Shown here: piece after piece, positions 1 to 11,011 of the stretch
Position numbering within the stretch: position 1 is the first letter of the stretch
Layout of the letters: each line of letters begins with the position of its first letter
Source: Gonatopus flavifemur
Lineage: Eukaryota; Arthropoda; Insecta; Hymenoptera; Dryinidae
Assembly: GCA_018340375.1 (NCBI GenBank)
Contig: JAFFJZ010000014.1
Location: forward strand, 992,001-1,056,000
Direction of reading: 5' to 3'
Length of the DNA stretch: 64,000 bases
Made by a program: the position numbers and the translations under genes
The notes under the pieces: generated by a model
What the model was told of the DNA's origin: nothing
Database searches by the model: none
Seen by the model: the letters and a program-made list of their open reading frames with translations, nothing else

Positions 1-387
1 ATATTCGTACTTGTTGAAGTCCAGAATATGATTATTGATAATGATTAATCATACGCCTCTCAGTCAGAAAGTGAAACGAATCCATCTCCATTGACGGAAA
101 AAATAGATTCCAACGATGAAGGAATGTCATGTGAGGTTGATTCGCATATAATATCCACTGAGAAAACGGGACCAGGTCCATTCCATTCCCAGATGTACTA
201 CCTCCTCTCACATCCGATTCGAAACAGAGACTAGATGGAATTGGAATATTGAACTCACAAAAACACTTCATTTATTATTGCGGGATGTATTAATGGCAAG
301 AAACTGAAGGAAAAACCTACGAAACAATATCATTATAATTTGGCTATGAGCATTGTGTCAGCGTATCCTCAATTACGCGGAGGTTGC
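1..387. other. No gene seen; left flank of the first LINE
   Basis: Short open frames here have no recognisable domain, start context or splice signals. The stretch ends at the left copy of the target-site duplication of the minus-strand LINE. I see nothing else supportable. Confidence 0.4.
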
Positions 388-691
388 GTGGGTTGTGTGT
401 ATGTGTATATATATATATATATTTTATTCATTCGTTTTTTCTGGGCGCTCTTTACAATCGCTTAGAACGCCCTCCCCTCTTCAACATTACAATTTCTGGA
501 AATTGCCTCAAATCTACTTAAATCTACTTGAACTTCGAATCTCAACTCTTATCTAAATTACATTCTCTAAATCATACAAGACTAACGACGTGCGTGTGTG
601 TATGTGTGCGAGTGCTCATTCTCTCCATCCACTCATTCTCACACACTCATACCCCTCCCCAATTCTTCCTCCCCGTGTTCAAACCTTGCCT

Positions 692-2400
692 TCATTCCGC
701 CCCCTTTGCCTCTTTCCCCTCTCCCGAACTTTCCTCATTATTAATTCCCCCTCTAACCTTTTCTAAGTCCTTCATCCATACCTCTCCTGTCCCATCTTCG
801 TCCAATATTCTTCTCACCTCTTCCTGTAAACTATTCCCCTTCGCCCCTATTCCTCTCCTACATCTTTCCAAAACGTGATCCCATGATTCCAATTCCCATC
901 CACATACCCGACATTTTCTTTCTTCCTCATCCTCCCAATACCTCCCTTCTCTCATTTCATTCCCTAATCTAAATCTCGCTATTCTTGATTCCTTTTTCTC
1001 TCCTTCACCCCTTTCTGTTAGATGCCTTGGTCTGCCTATTGTCCATATCTCTCTATCCCATCCATTGTCCTTAGATTGTAAGATCTTACCCCAGTTTTCC
1101 TGAGCTTGTGTTTGCTCATCTCTTTCCTCTAACTCTTGATATACTCCGTTACCCCTTTCTCTTTGCCTTTCTACTTCTCTTTCTCAAAATCCTCTTTCTC
1201 CGAAGAATAATATCCTCTCTCTTTCCCACCCCACTTGCCCATCACTTTTTCTGATTTCATCCAAACACATTCTAGCTATTTTGCTCCCCTTTCCTTCCTT
1301 GAGTTTTTCTTCAAATTTCCAACTCCTCTTTCCCATCTTCGTTTTCATTTTTTCCCTTTTCGTTTCCTCTCGTATCATATACCCAGGCGTTCTCCAATCT
1401 GATTTCAACGTCCATCTAATGTATTTTTCCTGCAATTTCTCTATCGCTCCTCTCTCTTCCCATCCTCATATTCCTGCCCCGAAACTTGCAACTTTTCCCA
1501 CCAAACAACCGAAGAGCCACATTTTTTCCCCCAGTCCCCACCGAATTTCCTTTTCCCTATTCCTCAAACTTGCCTCATTACTTTTGATGCTTTCCTAACT
1601 CTCTCTTCAATATGTGCATCTTGCCTACCATTTTTCTGTAAAACGTATCCAAATTATCTAATTCCTTTCACTTCCTCTATATCTTCTCTCCCCCATCTCC
1701 ATTCTATTCTCTTACTTCTTCCTCCCCCTTTCCTAAATCTTATTATTTTAGTTTTCTTTATATTTACCTGGATCCTTTTCCTATCAAAATATCCCCTCAG
1801 GACCCCCATCACTCCTTCCATCTGCTCTTCATTTTCTGCTAGTACCACTATATCATCTGCGTACACCATTGTTCTTACTCTTATATTTCCTAATCTCATT
1901 CCTCCCCACAATCCTTCAGCCAATTTTTCTTCTAAATCCCCTATAAAAATGTTGAATAAGTCTGGACTGAGCGGACACCCCTGCCTAACTCCCCTGGCCA
2001 GCCAGAACTCTTCACTAATTTTTTCTCCTACTTTCACTCTCACTTTTGTTTCTCTATACAATTCCTTTATTCTTTCCACTAACCTTTCATTAATCTTTTC
2101 TTTCTCCATTGTTTCTCACAACAAATTCCTATCAACCGAATCAAACGCAGCCTTTAAATCCACGAACAAACCTATCATACCTCCCTTTGCTTTTCCTATC
2201 TCCCTTCCTATTAGGTAGTTAATTGTATAGATGTTGTCTATAACTCCCATGCCAGTTCTGAACCCTGTTTGATTGTCCGGTACTATATTCCCATTTTCTG
2301 CATTCTTCCTCAGCCTTTTCGTCAATATCGTTGTGTGAATTCTATATAGAGTTGTCATTATCGTTATCCCTCTGTAATCTCCCACTTTATCTCCTCTATC
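692..2400 (-). pseudogene. LINE reverse transcriptase, palm, thumb and C-terminal part (broken)
   Basis: Pieces on the minus strand at 2385-2116, 2109-1654, 1435-1184 and 955-692 form the second half of an ORF2 protein. Visible motifs are GDYRGIT and an AAFDSVDR block (fingers and first catalytic Asp), GVRQGCPLSPDLFN (template grip), YADDIVVLAE (catalytic YADD) and KTKIIRF. Further on are WTLKSDWRTPGY and a weak Cys-rich CRVCGWELESWDH segment near 900, which resembles the zinc-knuckle end found after the RT in such elements. The product would copy its own RNA at a nicked target site in the nucleus. Several stops and frameshifts break it, and its N-terminal half lies beyond the CR1/L2-like insertion. 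Dead copy. Confidence 0.8.
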
Positions 2401-2424
2401 TCTCTCTCTCTCTCTCCCTCTCGC

Positions 2425-3026
2425 TTGAGGATAGAACTACTGATCTAACTACTTGTATTACCTCCAAAACTGAAGAGATTGAAGCTATGACCACCAGAAT
2501 ATTCAATCTTGAGACTCGCTGTGGAAGATTGATCACGGAGTTGAATTCCTGTGAACAGCGTTCTTATAACTCTATTCTGACTATCTCAGGATTACCTGAA
2601 TCTCTACAGGAGAACCTCGCTGTTTTGGTTAGACAAACATTTGCGAAAATTGATGTGAATATTAAGAGTCACGAGATTTTGAGAGTATTCCGAATGAAAA
2701 GTACTCGGGGAACAACCAGACCTCGTACTGTTTTTGTTGAACTGTCCACTCCTGAATTAAGGACTAATGTCATTGAAGCAAAAAAATCTAAAGGCACCCT
2801 TTTGGCTTCTGAACTGAATTCTGATTTTTCGAATATCAGAATTTATATTAATGAATTTTTGAGCCCTGAGACAGCTTCTCTGTTATTGAAAACTCGTGAA
2901 TATGCTACATCTAAAGGTTATAAATACACCTGGTGCAAAAATGGGCGCATACTGGTCAAAACAGATAATAAATCTTCTAATATATCGATAAGCTGTGAAG
3001 TTGATATAGTAAATAAGCTGATCTGA
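2425..3026 (+). pseudogene. CR1/L2-like LINE ORF1 protein, N-terminally truncated
   Basis: About 200 residues remain. A short coiled-coil-like segment (ETRCGRLITELNS) comes first. It is followed by a domain resembling the C-terminal half of baculovirus FP-type proteins found in insect LINE ORF1s: LTISGLPES, LRVFRMKS, VFVELST, IYINEFLSPETASLL and YKYTWCKNGRILVK. In such elements ORF1 binds the element RNA. The true start is missing because the element is truncated on insertion; the upstream Met at 2331 lies in the older LINE and is not the start. The frame ends at a TGA at 3024. Confidence 0.75.
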
Positions 3027-3083
3027 GGGTATGAACCTCCACCTGCTCTTTCCTCGAATGTTTATACGAATTGCAATTCACTT

Positions 3084-5883
3084 TTGCTGTGTAATGTGAA
3101 TGCACAATCTATCATAGCTCACTTCTCTGAATTCCTCGATTTCGTCCTTCGAAACGATTATGATGTGATTGCGGTTTCTGAAACATGGCTCAAGCCTGAT
3201 ATTGATGACTTCTTCTGCTCATTCGAAGGGTATAATATCACTCGATGTGATAGAGTTGGACGTGGAGGAGGTGGTGTCTGCTTCTATACTAAATCTCACT
3301 TAAATACAAACCTTCTACTTTCTTTTTATACTGATGAATATATCTCTCAACCTGAGTATTCATTCATCCGACTTCCTGGTCTATCTATGCGTAAACTTCT
3401 TCTTGGAGTTATCTACCGACCCCCCAAGATAGGTTTCTCTAATCTTGATCTGATTCTCACAGACATCACTTCTGACTATCATCATAAAGTCATATTCGGA
3501 GATATGAACGCTGATCTGAACTCACAGTCCTTTGATGCTTCATATCTTCGAGAACTGACACATAGCATCAATATGTGCATCGTTCCGTATGGGGCCACGC
3601 ATCATACTAAAACCACATCTACGTGGTTGAACGTGTGCTTAGTTGATGATTTATCTAATGTTGTGAGGAGGGGACAGGTTGAGGTTCCGTTTTTGTCGAG
3701 TCACGATTTGATATATGTTCATTTGAGTCTCTCAATGCTAATGTGCCACAAACAAAAAGTAGAAAATACACCAGCTTGAACTGTCAGATGCTGCAGTCGG
3801 AATTACAATTAGTCTACATGGATCAAAATAGTGTGCAATGTTTGAATGATCTTGTTGGAAATTTTAATTCCTCGCTCCATGAATTACTTGATCTGCATGC
3901 TCCTGTTGTTTCCAATCGATCAAATAATATAAAATATGTCCCTTGGATTAATAAAGAAATCGAAGAATTTATCAAATTGCGGAACCAGGCGCAACGACAT
4001 TATCAGCGATGTTCTTATCCGGAATTCGACAATCATTATCGGTTAGAATACAGCGGGCTGAGAAACCTAGTCATCTTCCTAATGAGGAAATCTGGAAAGG
4101 AATTTTTTGAGATGCGACTTTCCCAAACTGAGGGATCGAGGCAGTTGTGGAGAGAACTCAGAAGCTCGGAAATAATCAAAGATGGGGAATCTCACACTAG
4201 CACAGTTATCAAGTTCACACTACAAGACCTCCAGCTGTATTTTTCTTCGGTTTATAATAGTGCCCCATCGGATAGACCGAGTCTGCTTAATGTTTTTCAT
4301 ACATTTGATGATTCACTATTTTATTTCCCGTACGCGACACATGCTGATTTGCGACCTTACTTACGTTTCTCACAATCTTCCATTTTCGGCCCTGATGAAC
4401 TACCTTGTAGATTTCTCTCCTATTGTGTTCCCTCCATTTCGACTGCACTTCTCGATATCGTAAATTACTCATTCACTAATTGTGAATTCCCTCAAGTTTG
4501 GAAATACTCATATATTACTCCTGTACCGAAAACGAAAAATCCAGCTGATGTCACTGAATTTCGTCCAATTTCTATACTATGCGAGTGCAGTAAAATCTTG
4601 GAAAAACTTGTACACCATTATCTTCTCACTCACTTGAGAAAGAATGAGTTGCTGGACCCTTATCAATTCGGTTTCGCTAAGCATAATTCTACACAAACAG
4701 CACTCATCAATATTATCGATGATATTCGTAAGGGAGTTGATCAGCGTATGGTAACGATACTTTTGTCTTTTGACTTCTCTAAAGCATTTGACACTGTTGA
4801 TCATGCGTTGCTGATTAAGAAACTTGCAAAATTCAAGATATCTAGATCTGTATTGTGCTGGTCCTGGAGTTATCTAGCTGGAAGGTATCAAGCGGTCGAA
4901 ACTCCGGCAGGATTCACTAGCTGGATCCCAGTGAACTCAGGTGTGCCCCAAGGTTCAGTGTTGAGACCGCTGTTATTCGCTCTTTATCTGAAAGATATCA
5001 ATCAGTCTATACAGTTTTGTAAAATATGTGAATATGCAGATGATTTACAAATATATTTCCATTGTCTTCCTCATTCATTGGGTGATACTATTGTGTTGAT
5101 AATTATTGAAATAAAACGCATTGTTGAGTGGTGCAATAATAACTCTTTGAAATTGAATCCCAACAAAACACAATGCATGATCCTTGGATCTTCTACGTAC
5201 ATCAATTCGCTCGAAATTGACAACCTACCTACAATCTGTGTCGGGGATGTGTCGGTTCCCTATGTCAATCGAATCAAAACGTTGGGTGTCACTCTTTCTT
5301 CAGCATTGAATTGGAGTGACATGTGTTAGATCTACGGAGAGAAGTTCATCGTGCCCTATATCAGTTGAGACTGAATGGCCACCTTCTCTCAATCAACATG
5401 AAAGCTAAATTGGTATCTAGTCTAATTATCCCTCATTCTGACTATTGCTGTCTTGTTTTCACGGATATAATGGAGGCAGAGAATCTGAAACTACAACGCT
5501 CCTTCAATGCTTGCGTCCGTTTCATTTCCAATGTTAAGCGAGATGAACACATAACTCCCTATTTTCTGAGGTTACGTTGGTTGAAGTTGAAGGAACGACG
5601 TGAATACTTCCTTGGTTCATCTGTATATCAGATGTTGAGAACACGATTACCGTCATCTGTCTATAATCGTTCCAAATTCACCTATCAACACTCAACCTTC
5701 GATACGAGATCTGATCGTAACGCTCTAGTTATCCCCCTCCGTCGTACCTCAACGTATGGGAAAGCATTTACGATTTCGGCTGCAAGACTTTGGAACTCAC
5801 TCCCAACCCACATTCGGAATCAGCCAACTCTTGCTTCCTTCAAAAGAGATCTACATCATCTTCTCATTAGTAGATACTCATGA
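3084..5883 (+). pseudogene. CR1/L2-like LINE ORF2: endonuclease and reverse transcriptase (frameshifted)
   Basis: An APE-type endonuclease runs from about 3084 to 3735: NVNAQS, SETWLKPDI (catalytic Glu), VIYRPPK, IFGDMNADL and SHDLIYVHL. The frame then shifts and an RT runs to 5329: FRPISILCECSKILEK, SFDFSKAFDTVDH, SGVPQGSVLRPLLF, YADDLQIY and LNPNKTQCMILG. A second break at 5320-5330, with some residues missing, leads to the C-terminal region at 5323-5883 with ARLWNSLPTHIRN. The catalytic motifs of EN and RT are present, so two indels are the main damage. The -GS-PLLF block reads LRPLLF rather than the usual LGPLLF. In life this protein nicks the target and primes cDNA synthesis. Confidence 0.85.
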
Positions 5884-6130
5884 TTGGGTCAATGACTCGA
5901 ATGATGATTTTATGTTTGAATTATGAATGGTAGTATAAAATCGAATGAATTATTCAGATCTAGAGAGCATGTAAAGTGAATTTATTAGCTTTTAATTAGT
6001 TTTATAAGTTCTTTTTATTGTTGTTAGTTATTTAGAACCGCTGTAAGATACTATACTCTATTTGCCCCCTAGGTTTTCCTAGGGCATAATAATAAACTTA
6101 TCTATCTATCCATCTATCTATCTACCTTTC

Positions 6131-7394
6131 TTTCTAATTGGAACCACGATTCCTCCTCTCCAATCCTATGTTATTCCCTCCCCCCTCCATATTTTGTTAC
6201 ATATTTTTTGTATTGGCAACTCTACTCCTTCTCCTCCAAATATCCATACCTCATTCGGTATCTCATCAATCCCTGTTGCTTTCTTCTTTTTCAGATCTAT
6301 AATTACCTGCCTCACCTCCTCTATACTCACATCTCCTTCCTCTTCATTCTCTTCGATCCCACTTTCTACCCCTATTTCGCTCTCTTCTTTCTCTATACCT
6401 ACTCCTACTCTCTGGCTCACTCCTCCTAAGACTTCTTCAAAATATGTCTTCCATTCCTCAAGACTTATCTCTCCATTCACTCTTCCCGTCCTTTCTTTTC
6501 TTTATTGATTATATCCAACACCTCTTTTTCTGATTTCGCTCTGCTAACTCCTTCCGCATATTCCCTTCCTTCCTCTTCTTTCTTGGCTTGACATTTCTTT
6601 TTATGTGCATTTAATTTCTCTCTATATTCTTCCTTTGTCCCTTCATTCTTTCTCCATCTTCTTAGTGCTTCTCTTGCCTCCTTTTTAAGTTCCTCACATC
6701 CCTCATCCCACTATCTATGCTTATACCTATTCCCCATTCTGTGAATCTTTTTCCACTGAACCGCACTTCTTATTTTCTCCTCTAATTCTTTTTTTATATC
6801 CTCCGCCTTATCTTTTGTTGTTCTTCATCCCTCAATTCTTTTCTTAAATTCTTCGATTCCTTTTTCTGTCTAGTCCATTCTCTCTTTCCTAGTTTCATCT
6901 CCTACCTCTCTTCTAAGTATTCCCTCTCCCAAGAATACCGTCAGCGACCTATGATCTGATTCAATTTCTTCCCCTATCTCTAACCTCTTCACCTCTTCCC
7001 ATGCTTCTCTGTCTCCTATCACATAATCTATTACAGTGCCCCCTCTCGCTCCACTATATGTATATTCTCCTCCTTCACCTCCTTCTTTTGCCCCATTCAA
7101 TATACTCCACCCTTCTTCCTCTATCATTTTTATCAATTTTTTCCCATCTCCATCCATCTTATCATCTTTCGATTCTCTTTTATCGAAACTTCCTACACCT
7201 TCTAGTCCCCCTTTGTTCCTGTCCTTGCGTTGAAGTCTCCCCCAATTATGAGCCTTTCCCTTGTTCCCATTTTCCCATGGTCTCTATCATCATATCTATT
7301 TTTTCAATAATATCTTGGTTCACATATATACTTAATATCGTCCACTGTTCACCTTGCCACTCTATTCTTTTCCCTATAATCCAAGATTAGAAAG
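6131..7394 (-). pseudogene. First LINE, ORF2 N-terminal part: endonuclease C-half and linker
   Basis: The minus strand carries, from 7394 downwards, endonuclease remnants (INGAKEGGEGGEYTYSGARG then VIDYVIGDREAWEE and SDHRSL at 7157-6870). A charged linker (EEWKTYFEEVLGG, 6480-6166) follows, then the approach to the RT (WRGGIVVPIRKKGR near 6150). YTYSG, the VIDYVI strand and SDHR are typical of the C-terminal half of APE-type LINE endonucleases. The segment 6490-6870 also reads as degraded charged protein. The first ~100 residues of the endonuclease are absent on both sides of the 7395-9910 insertion. Confidence 0.7.
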
Positions 7395-7482
7395 AACTAA
7401 CCTTCAGAGTTTTTTCTCCATATCAGTACGAGAATGATCATTAAGAAGTTTTCATCGTTCACGGTGTAAGTGCGGGTTCAAA

Positions 7483-8544
7483 ATGGTTCATTCACCTAAC
7501 GAATGTGTTGATATTTTAATGATCTTGGGTGAGTGTCGCGGAGTGTATCAAAGAGCGTCACGATTGTACAGAGAGCGGTTTGGAGATCGGCAGCATCATC
7601 CTTCTCCAGAAGTCATTCGCCAAGTTGAAAGAAATTGTCGACAAGGAAAGATTGGTCAACGCCGAAACAATCAAGGTTTCAACTTTAACGACCCTCAATG
7701 CGTTGCTGTTTCAGCAATAATACACATGAATCCTCATGTTAGTTCACGTGATATTGAACGCGATTTGGGTAATCCACGCAGTACAGCACACAGAATTCTA
7801 CAAGCTGCTCAATATCATCCGTACCACATCACACTGACCCAAGAATTATCTCAACAAGATATGCAGAATCGGGTTAACTTTTGCCATTGGGCTTTACAGA
7901 GGTTGAACGAAGCGCCCGATTTCTCTCGATATGTTCTTTTCAGTGATGAATCAACGTTCCAAAGTACTGGCTTGTTAAATCGTCACAATAGCCACTATTG
8001 GTCAGCGCAAAACCCGCACTGGACTCAACAAGTTGATCATCAGCATCGGTGGAGTATAAATGTTTGATGTGGAATTCTAGACAATCAAGTTATTGGGCCG
8101 TATTTTTTTTATGGAACTGTTAACGGTCCTAATTATCTACAGTTTTTACAGAGTGTATTACCAGTTCTCATGGGAGATGTGACATTAGCAACTAGGCAGA
8201 GGATGTGGTATCAGCAAGACGGTGCACCACCACACTTTGTTCGATGTGTGAGGGATTATCTAAATATCGTTTTCCCCGATCGTTGGATTGGTCGAGGTGG
8301 ATTTGTACTGTGGCCGGCAAGATCTCCTGATCTCACCCCTCCAGATTTTCATTTGTGGGGTTACGTAAAAAATGTCGCTTATACCAACCGACCAACAACA
8401 CCTGTGGATCTACAACAACGCATCAGATACGCAATTGCGAATATTCGTGCAGAAGTTTCTCAGTCTGTTCTTGGAAACTTTCGACGCCGGCTGGAGTTAT
8501 GTATTGAAGTAAATGGCGTTCAACTCGAACATCTCCTGCAATAA
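7483..8544 (+). pseudogene. DD41D Tc1/mariner-type transposase with one premature stop
   Basis: One frame of about 353 codons is broken only by a TGA at 8065-8067. The stop falls in SINV-stop-CGI, where the related copy at 17.8 kb reads VNVWCRI, so a Trp codon probably became TGA. The N-terminal ~130 residues form a helix-turn-helix region (MILGECRGVYQRASRLYRER, VSSRDIERDLG). The catalytic core shows LFSDEST (first Asp), WYQQDGAPPHF (second Asp) and WPARSPDLTPPDF (third Asp). I count 41 residues between the second and third Asp, that is DD41D rather than the DD34D of mariner. GRWIGRGG-type spacing (DRWIGRGGF) is typical of this insect family. The start ATG at 7483 follows the element's 5' leader. 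Confidence 0.8.
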
Positions 8545-9042
8545 GTGTGTCTTACCCGTCAACGGATTTGTGCCATCTGTAATTATAAAACGACGAACTG
8601 GGAAAATAAATAATTTTTGAATTATTGTTCCAAATTTGGCATTCATTTACGTTCTCAAGGTCGAATTCAAGGTCGAAACGTGGGGTTTCACTTTAACTCA
8701 GATAACTTTGGTGAGAGAAACAACTCGTTTGAGGCTTTTCCGTGGAAATCCATAGAAAATGGTTTTTTGACCTTCAAATGACCTCTAAATGACCTGATAT
8801 GTCAACATATTTGGACGTAAAATTTTCCGCTCTCTCCATTTCTGACGTCGAACGTAGGGTTTTCCATTTGAAGAAACATACTTTGACCATCAATTATGCT
8901 CAAAAATGACCTCAAGGTCAAGTTCAAGGTCACCATCTTATGGCCCCCTTCGAACCCTACAACTTTTACCTGAACAATTTTTTCCCCCTCCATTCCCTGA
9001 AGAGTTATTCAGCTGTCCTGTTTCAAATGGGACGCCCTGTAT
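8545..9042 (+). repeat. 3' non-coding end of the DD41D transposon with TCAAGGTCA repeats
   Basis: After the transposase stop the transposon continues for about 500 bp to a terminus ACGCCCTGTATATAG. It contains repeated TCAAGGTCG/TCAAGGTCA or their reverse complements (near 8658, 8670, 8912 and 8924) and several ATGACCT halves. The same motifs occur at both ends of the related 12.2-18.8 kb element. No coding capacity is seen. Confidence 0.6.
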
Positions 9043-9879
9043 ATAGAAGAAGCAATGGACGAAGTAAAGGAGGAAATTCAATCGAAATTACAGATTCAGG
9101 GAGAAAATATAAGTATGTTGAGATTCGCGGATGACATAGCTATACTTGCCACGAGTAGTACTGAGTTAGCAAATATTCTCAACACTATGAGAACAATATT
9201 ATTGGAAAACTATTGTATGAATATAAATAAAGACAAAACAAAATTCATGATGTGTACAGCAGCCAAAACAGCTAGAAGAACGAAAATCGAAATAGATACC
9301 GAGAGAATTGAACAGGTGAAAGAATTCAAATATCTAGGAAGCATAATTACAGAGAACGGCAAAAGCGATATAAGAGCAAGAATAGCACAAGGGAAACAGG
9401 CTTTCCACCAAAAGAAAAAGTTATTATGCTCAGAAAATATAAGCTTGGAAGTAAGGAAGAAATTCTTGAGAAGTTACGTTTGGAGCACAGCACTATATGG
9501 TTGCGAAACTTGGACAATGGGGAAAACTGATCAACGAAGACTTGAAGCTTTTGGAATGTGGTGTTATAGGAGGATGCTCAGAATAAAATGGATAGACAAA
9601 GTCAAAAATGAAGAAGTACTCGAGCAGATAAATGAAGAAAGAAATCTTTTGGAACACATCGTGAAAAGAAGGAGCAATCTTATAGGATACACATTACGGC
9701 ATGAGAGTTCATTGAAAACAATATTGCAAGGGAAAATGAATGGTAAAACTGGTAAAGGTAGACCCAGAGCAAGTTATATGAAACGACTCGTACAAGACAA
9801 GGGATGTAGTAGATATGTAGAAATCAAACGTTTGGCGGATAATAGACAGGGGGGGAGGGTTTCATCAAACCAGTCGTAA
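9043..9879 (+). pseudogene. RTE LINE reverse transcriptase, C-terminal part
   Basis: An open frame of about 275 codons corresponds to the last third of the RTE protein. It starts in the RT palm (LYIEEAMDEVKEE reading from 9043) and includes FADDIAILATSS (catalytic FADD), MNINKDKTKFMMC, KEFKYLGSIITENG, YGCETWTMGKTDQRRLEAF, WCYRRMLRIKW and the end LADNRQGGRVSSNQS. It is collinear with the minus-strand copy at 54.0-53.1 kb. There is no stop within it, but the N-terminal endonuclease and RT fingers are absent, so it cannot function. Confidence 0.85.
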
Positions 9880-9938
9880 GACTTATTACTTCATGATGAT
9901 GATGATGTCTTCCTATTCCTTCCTCAATATTTCTAATC

Positions 9939-10562
9939 CTATTTTTCATTTCTATCATTTCTCTTTGCTCCCCCGAATTCATTACACCCTCCCCTCCTCC
10001 GGTCGGTAGAATCTCTCGCTCTCTCTATCTTTTTTTCGATTTCCTCAAATTTATCTTTCATTCTCTTTCCAATAACCTTTTCTATCTCATCTAATTCTTC
10101 CTTCCTGTTCGTTTCTTCCCTTTGCTCCCATTGCTCTATCTTTGCCTGCATCTCAACTATCCTAAGACTTATCTTCTCTTGCAATATTTCTCCCATCATC
10201 TCCTTCATTTCTAACTTCCATTTTCCCATTTCTTCTTTCATTCCCACCCTCTCTTTTGTATCTTCATTACTTAACACTTCCTTGATTTCTGACACTATCT
10301 CTCTTCCCATTTTTTCTATCTTTTCCTGAATGTTTTCCCATCTTCCATCTTCTGTTGCAGGTGATCTTCTTTTGATAGAGCTTTCCTTGAAAGCTTGGTT
10401 CCCTTCCAGATTTCCTGTTCCGAAACTTCTTCCCCTTTTCCGTTTCCAATAATCTCCTATTCCCCCTATTGAAGCTGATCTTTCCCTACCCGTTCCCATT
10501 CTTTGACCTTTAGGAGTAAAGAATCTTTGCCCTTTTTTCCCCTCTTCTGTTGGTTCCCCCAT
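9939..10562 (-). pseudogene. First LINE, ORF1: basic and coiled-coil protein
   Basis: An open frame of 207 codons starts at the Met at 10562. The first ~60 residues are basic and Gly/Arg/Ser-rich. Residues about 75-185 are highly charged with E/K/I/M heptads (EEMGKWKLEMKEMMGEILQE, IEKVIGKRMKDKFEEIEKKI), indicating a long coiled coil. I see no CCHC knuckle or RRM. Position upstream of the endonuclease on the same strand fits ORF1, whose usual job is RNA packaging. The TAG stop at 9939-9941 may be premature, since the same frame continues open up to the insertion boundary at 9910. No strong match to a named family. Confidence 0.55.
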
Positions 10563-11000
10563 AATTCCTGTTCTGAGATACTATTTTCTATTTGACGTGT
10601 ATCTATTTACTATTTGTTCCATTCTCTTTTTCTTATCTTCTCTTCCACAACTATTCCTACCTTATCGACTCCCTTGTTTTTCTTCCCACTATTGACTTCA
10701 TCTTTCCTCCCACAGATGACGCTTGTTGTCTCTTACTTGAACTATATAACTTTCTTAATCCGCCTTTCCTTCTTCCTAACCTTCTTCCTTATAGACAACT
10801 TTGTACCCTTTATCCTCCTTTAATTTTTCCCACTCATTTTCACCTATACTTCCGACCCTTCTCTACACTGTACTATTTTTCACTACACTTTCTACTATTT
10901 TTCGGAATTTATTATTGTTTTTTTCCCTTCCTATCCCTCTTTTCTTCCTCCAAAACTTTCTAGCTGTCTCGATTTGGACCGAATCCCGCCAAATTCTCGT
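10563..11000 (-). other. 5' leader of the first LINE
   Basis: This purine-rich stretch (on the minus strand) lies between the ORF1 start and the right copy of the 11-bp target-site duplication. Its base composition matches the LINE and differs from the flank beyond 11012. The plus-strand open frames across it are antisense artefacts of that composition. Confidence 0.5.
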
Positions 11001-11011
11001 GTGGGTTGTGT

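Larger units (their letters stand above)
2401..6121 (+). mobile_element. CR1/L2-like LINE inserted in the older LINE, 5'-truncated
   Basis: Plus-strand LINE inside the minus-strand LINE, placed within the older element's RT. It starts inside ORF1 after a CT-rich stretch and ends with AATAATAAA followed by a (TATC/TCTA)n tail at about 6095-6121, as CR1/L2/Jockey-group elements often do. It contains an ORF1 remnant, an endonuclease, an RT and the conserved C-terminal AARLWNSLP motif. I see no convincing target-site duplication, because both edges are simple sequence. The coordinates of the edges come from where the older LINE's reading frame stops and resumes. Confidence 0.85.
7395..9910 (+). 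mobile_element. RTE retrotransposon copy carrying an internal DD41D DNA transposon, 5'-truncated
   Basis: The right part (9043-9910) is the 3' end of an RTE LINE, ending in a (TGA/ATG)n tail at 9893-9909. The left part (7395-9042) is a DD41D Tc1/mariner-type transposon that ends in GCCCTGTATATAG. The RTE reading frame begins exactly where the transposon ends (Y-I-E-E-A-M, as in the other two RTE copies here). No RTE sequence and no transposon left terminus lie to the left of 7395. The simplest reading is one retrotransposition event of an RTE RNA that already contained the DNA transposon, 5'-truncated inside it. An alternative is insertion followed by deletion. Confidence 0.65.
399..11000 (-). 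mobile_element. Old non-LTR retrotransposon (I/R1-like LINE), split by two later insertions
   Basis: The element reads right to left: a 5' leader (11000-10563), ORF1 (10562-9939), endonuclease remnant (7394-6870), linker and start of the reverse transcriptase (6870-6131), rest of the reverse transcriptase (2400-1654), and a C-terminal region (about 1653-692). The 3' end is an AATAAAA followed by a (TA)n run at 404-423. The 11-bp sequence GTGGGTTGTGT stands just outside both ends (388-398 and 11001-11011), which I read as the target-site duplication. Removing the inserts at 2401-6121 and 7395-9910 leaves about 4.3 kb. The reading frames rejoin cleanly across the first insert (residues PIRKKG then RGDKVGDYRG). 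The endonuclease N-terminus is missing, so some sequence was lost at the second insertion. The clade is uncertain: the YADD motif and the WRTPGY C-terminal motif recall LINEs that I associate with Hymenoptera, but this is from memory. Confidence 0.85.

Noticed and set aside
2331..2424. Start of the CR1/L2-like ORF1 at the Met at 2331
   Set aside because: This stretch is antisense of the older LINE's RT plus a CT repeat; the element proper begins after it.
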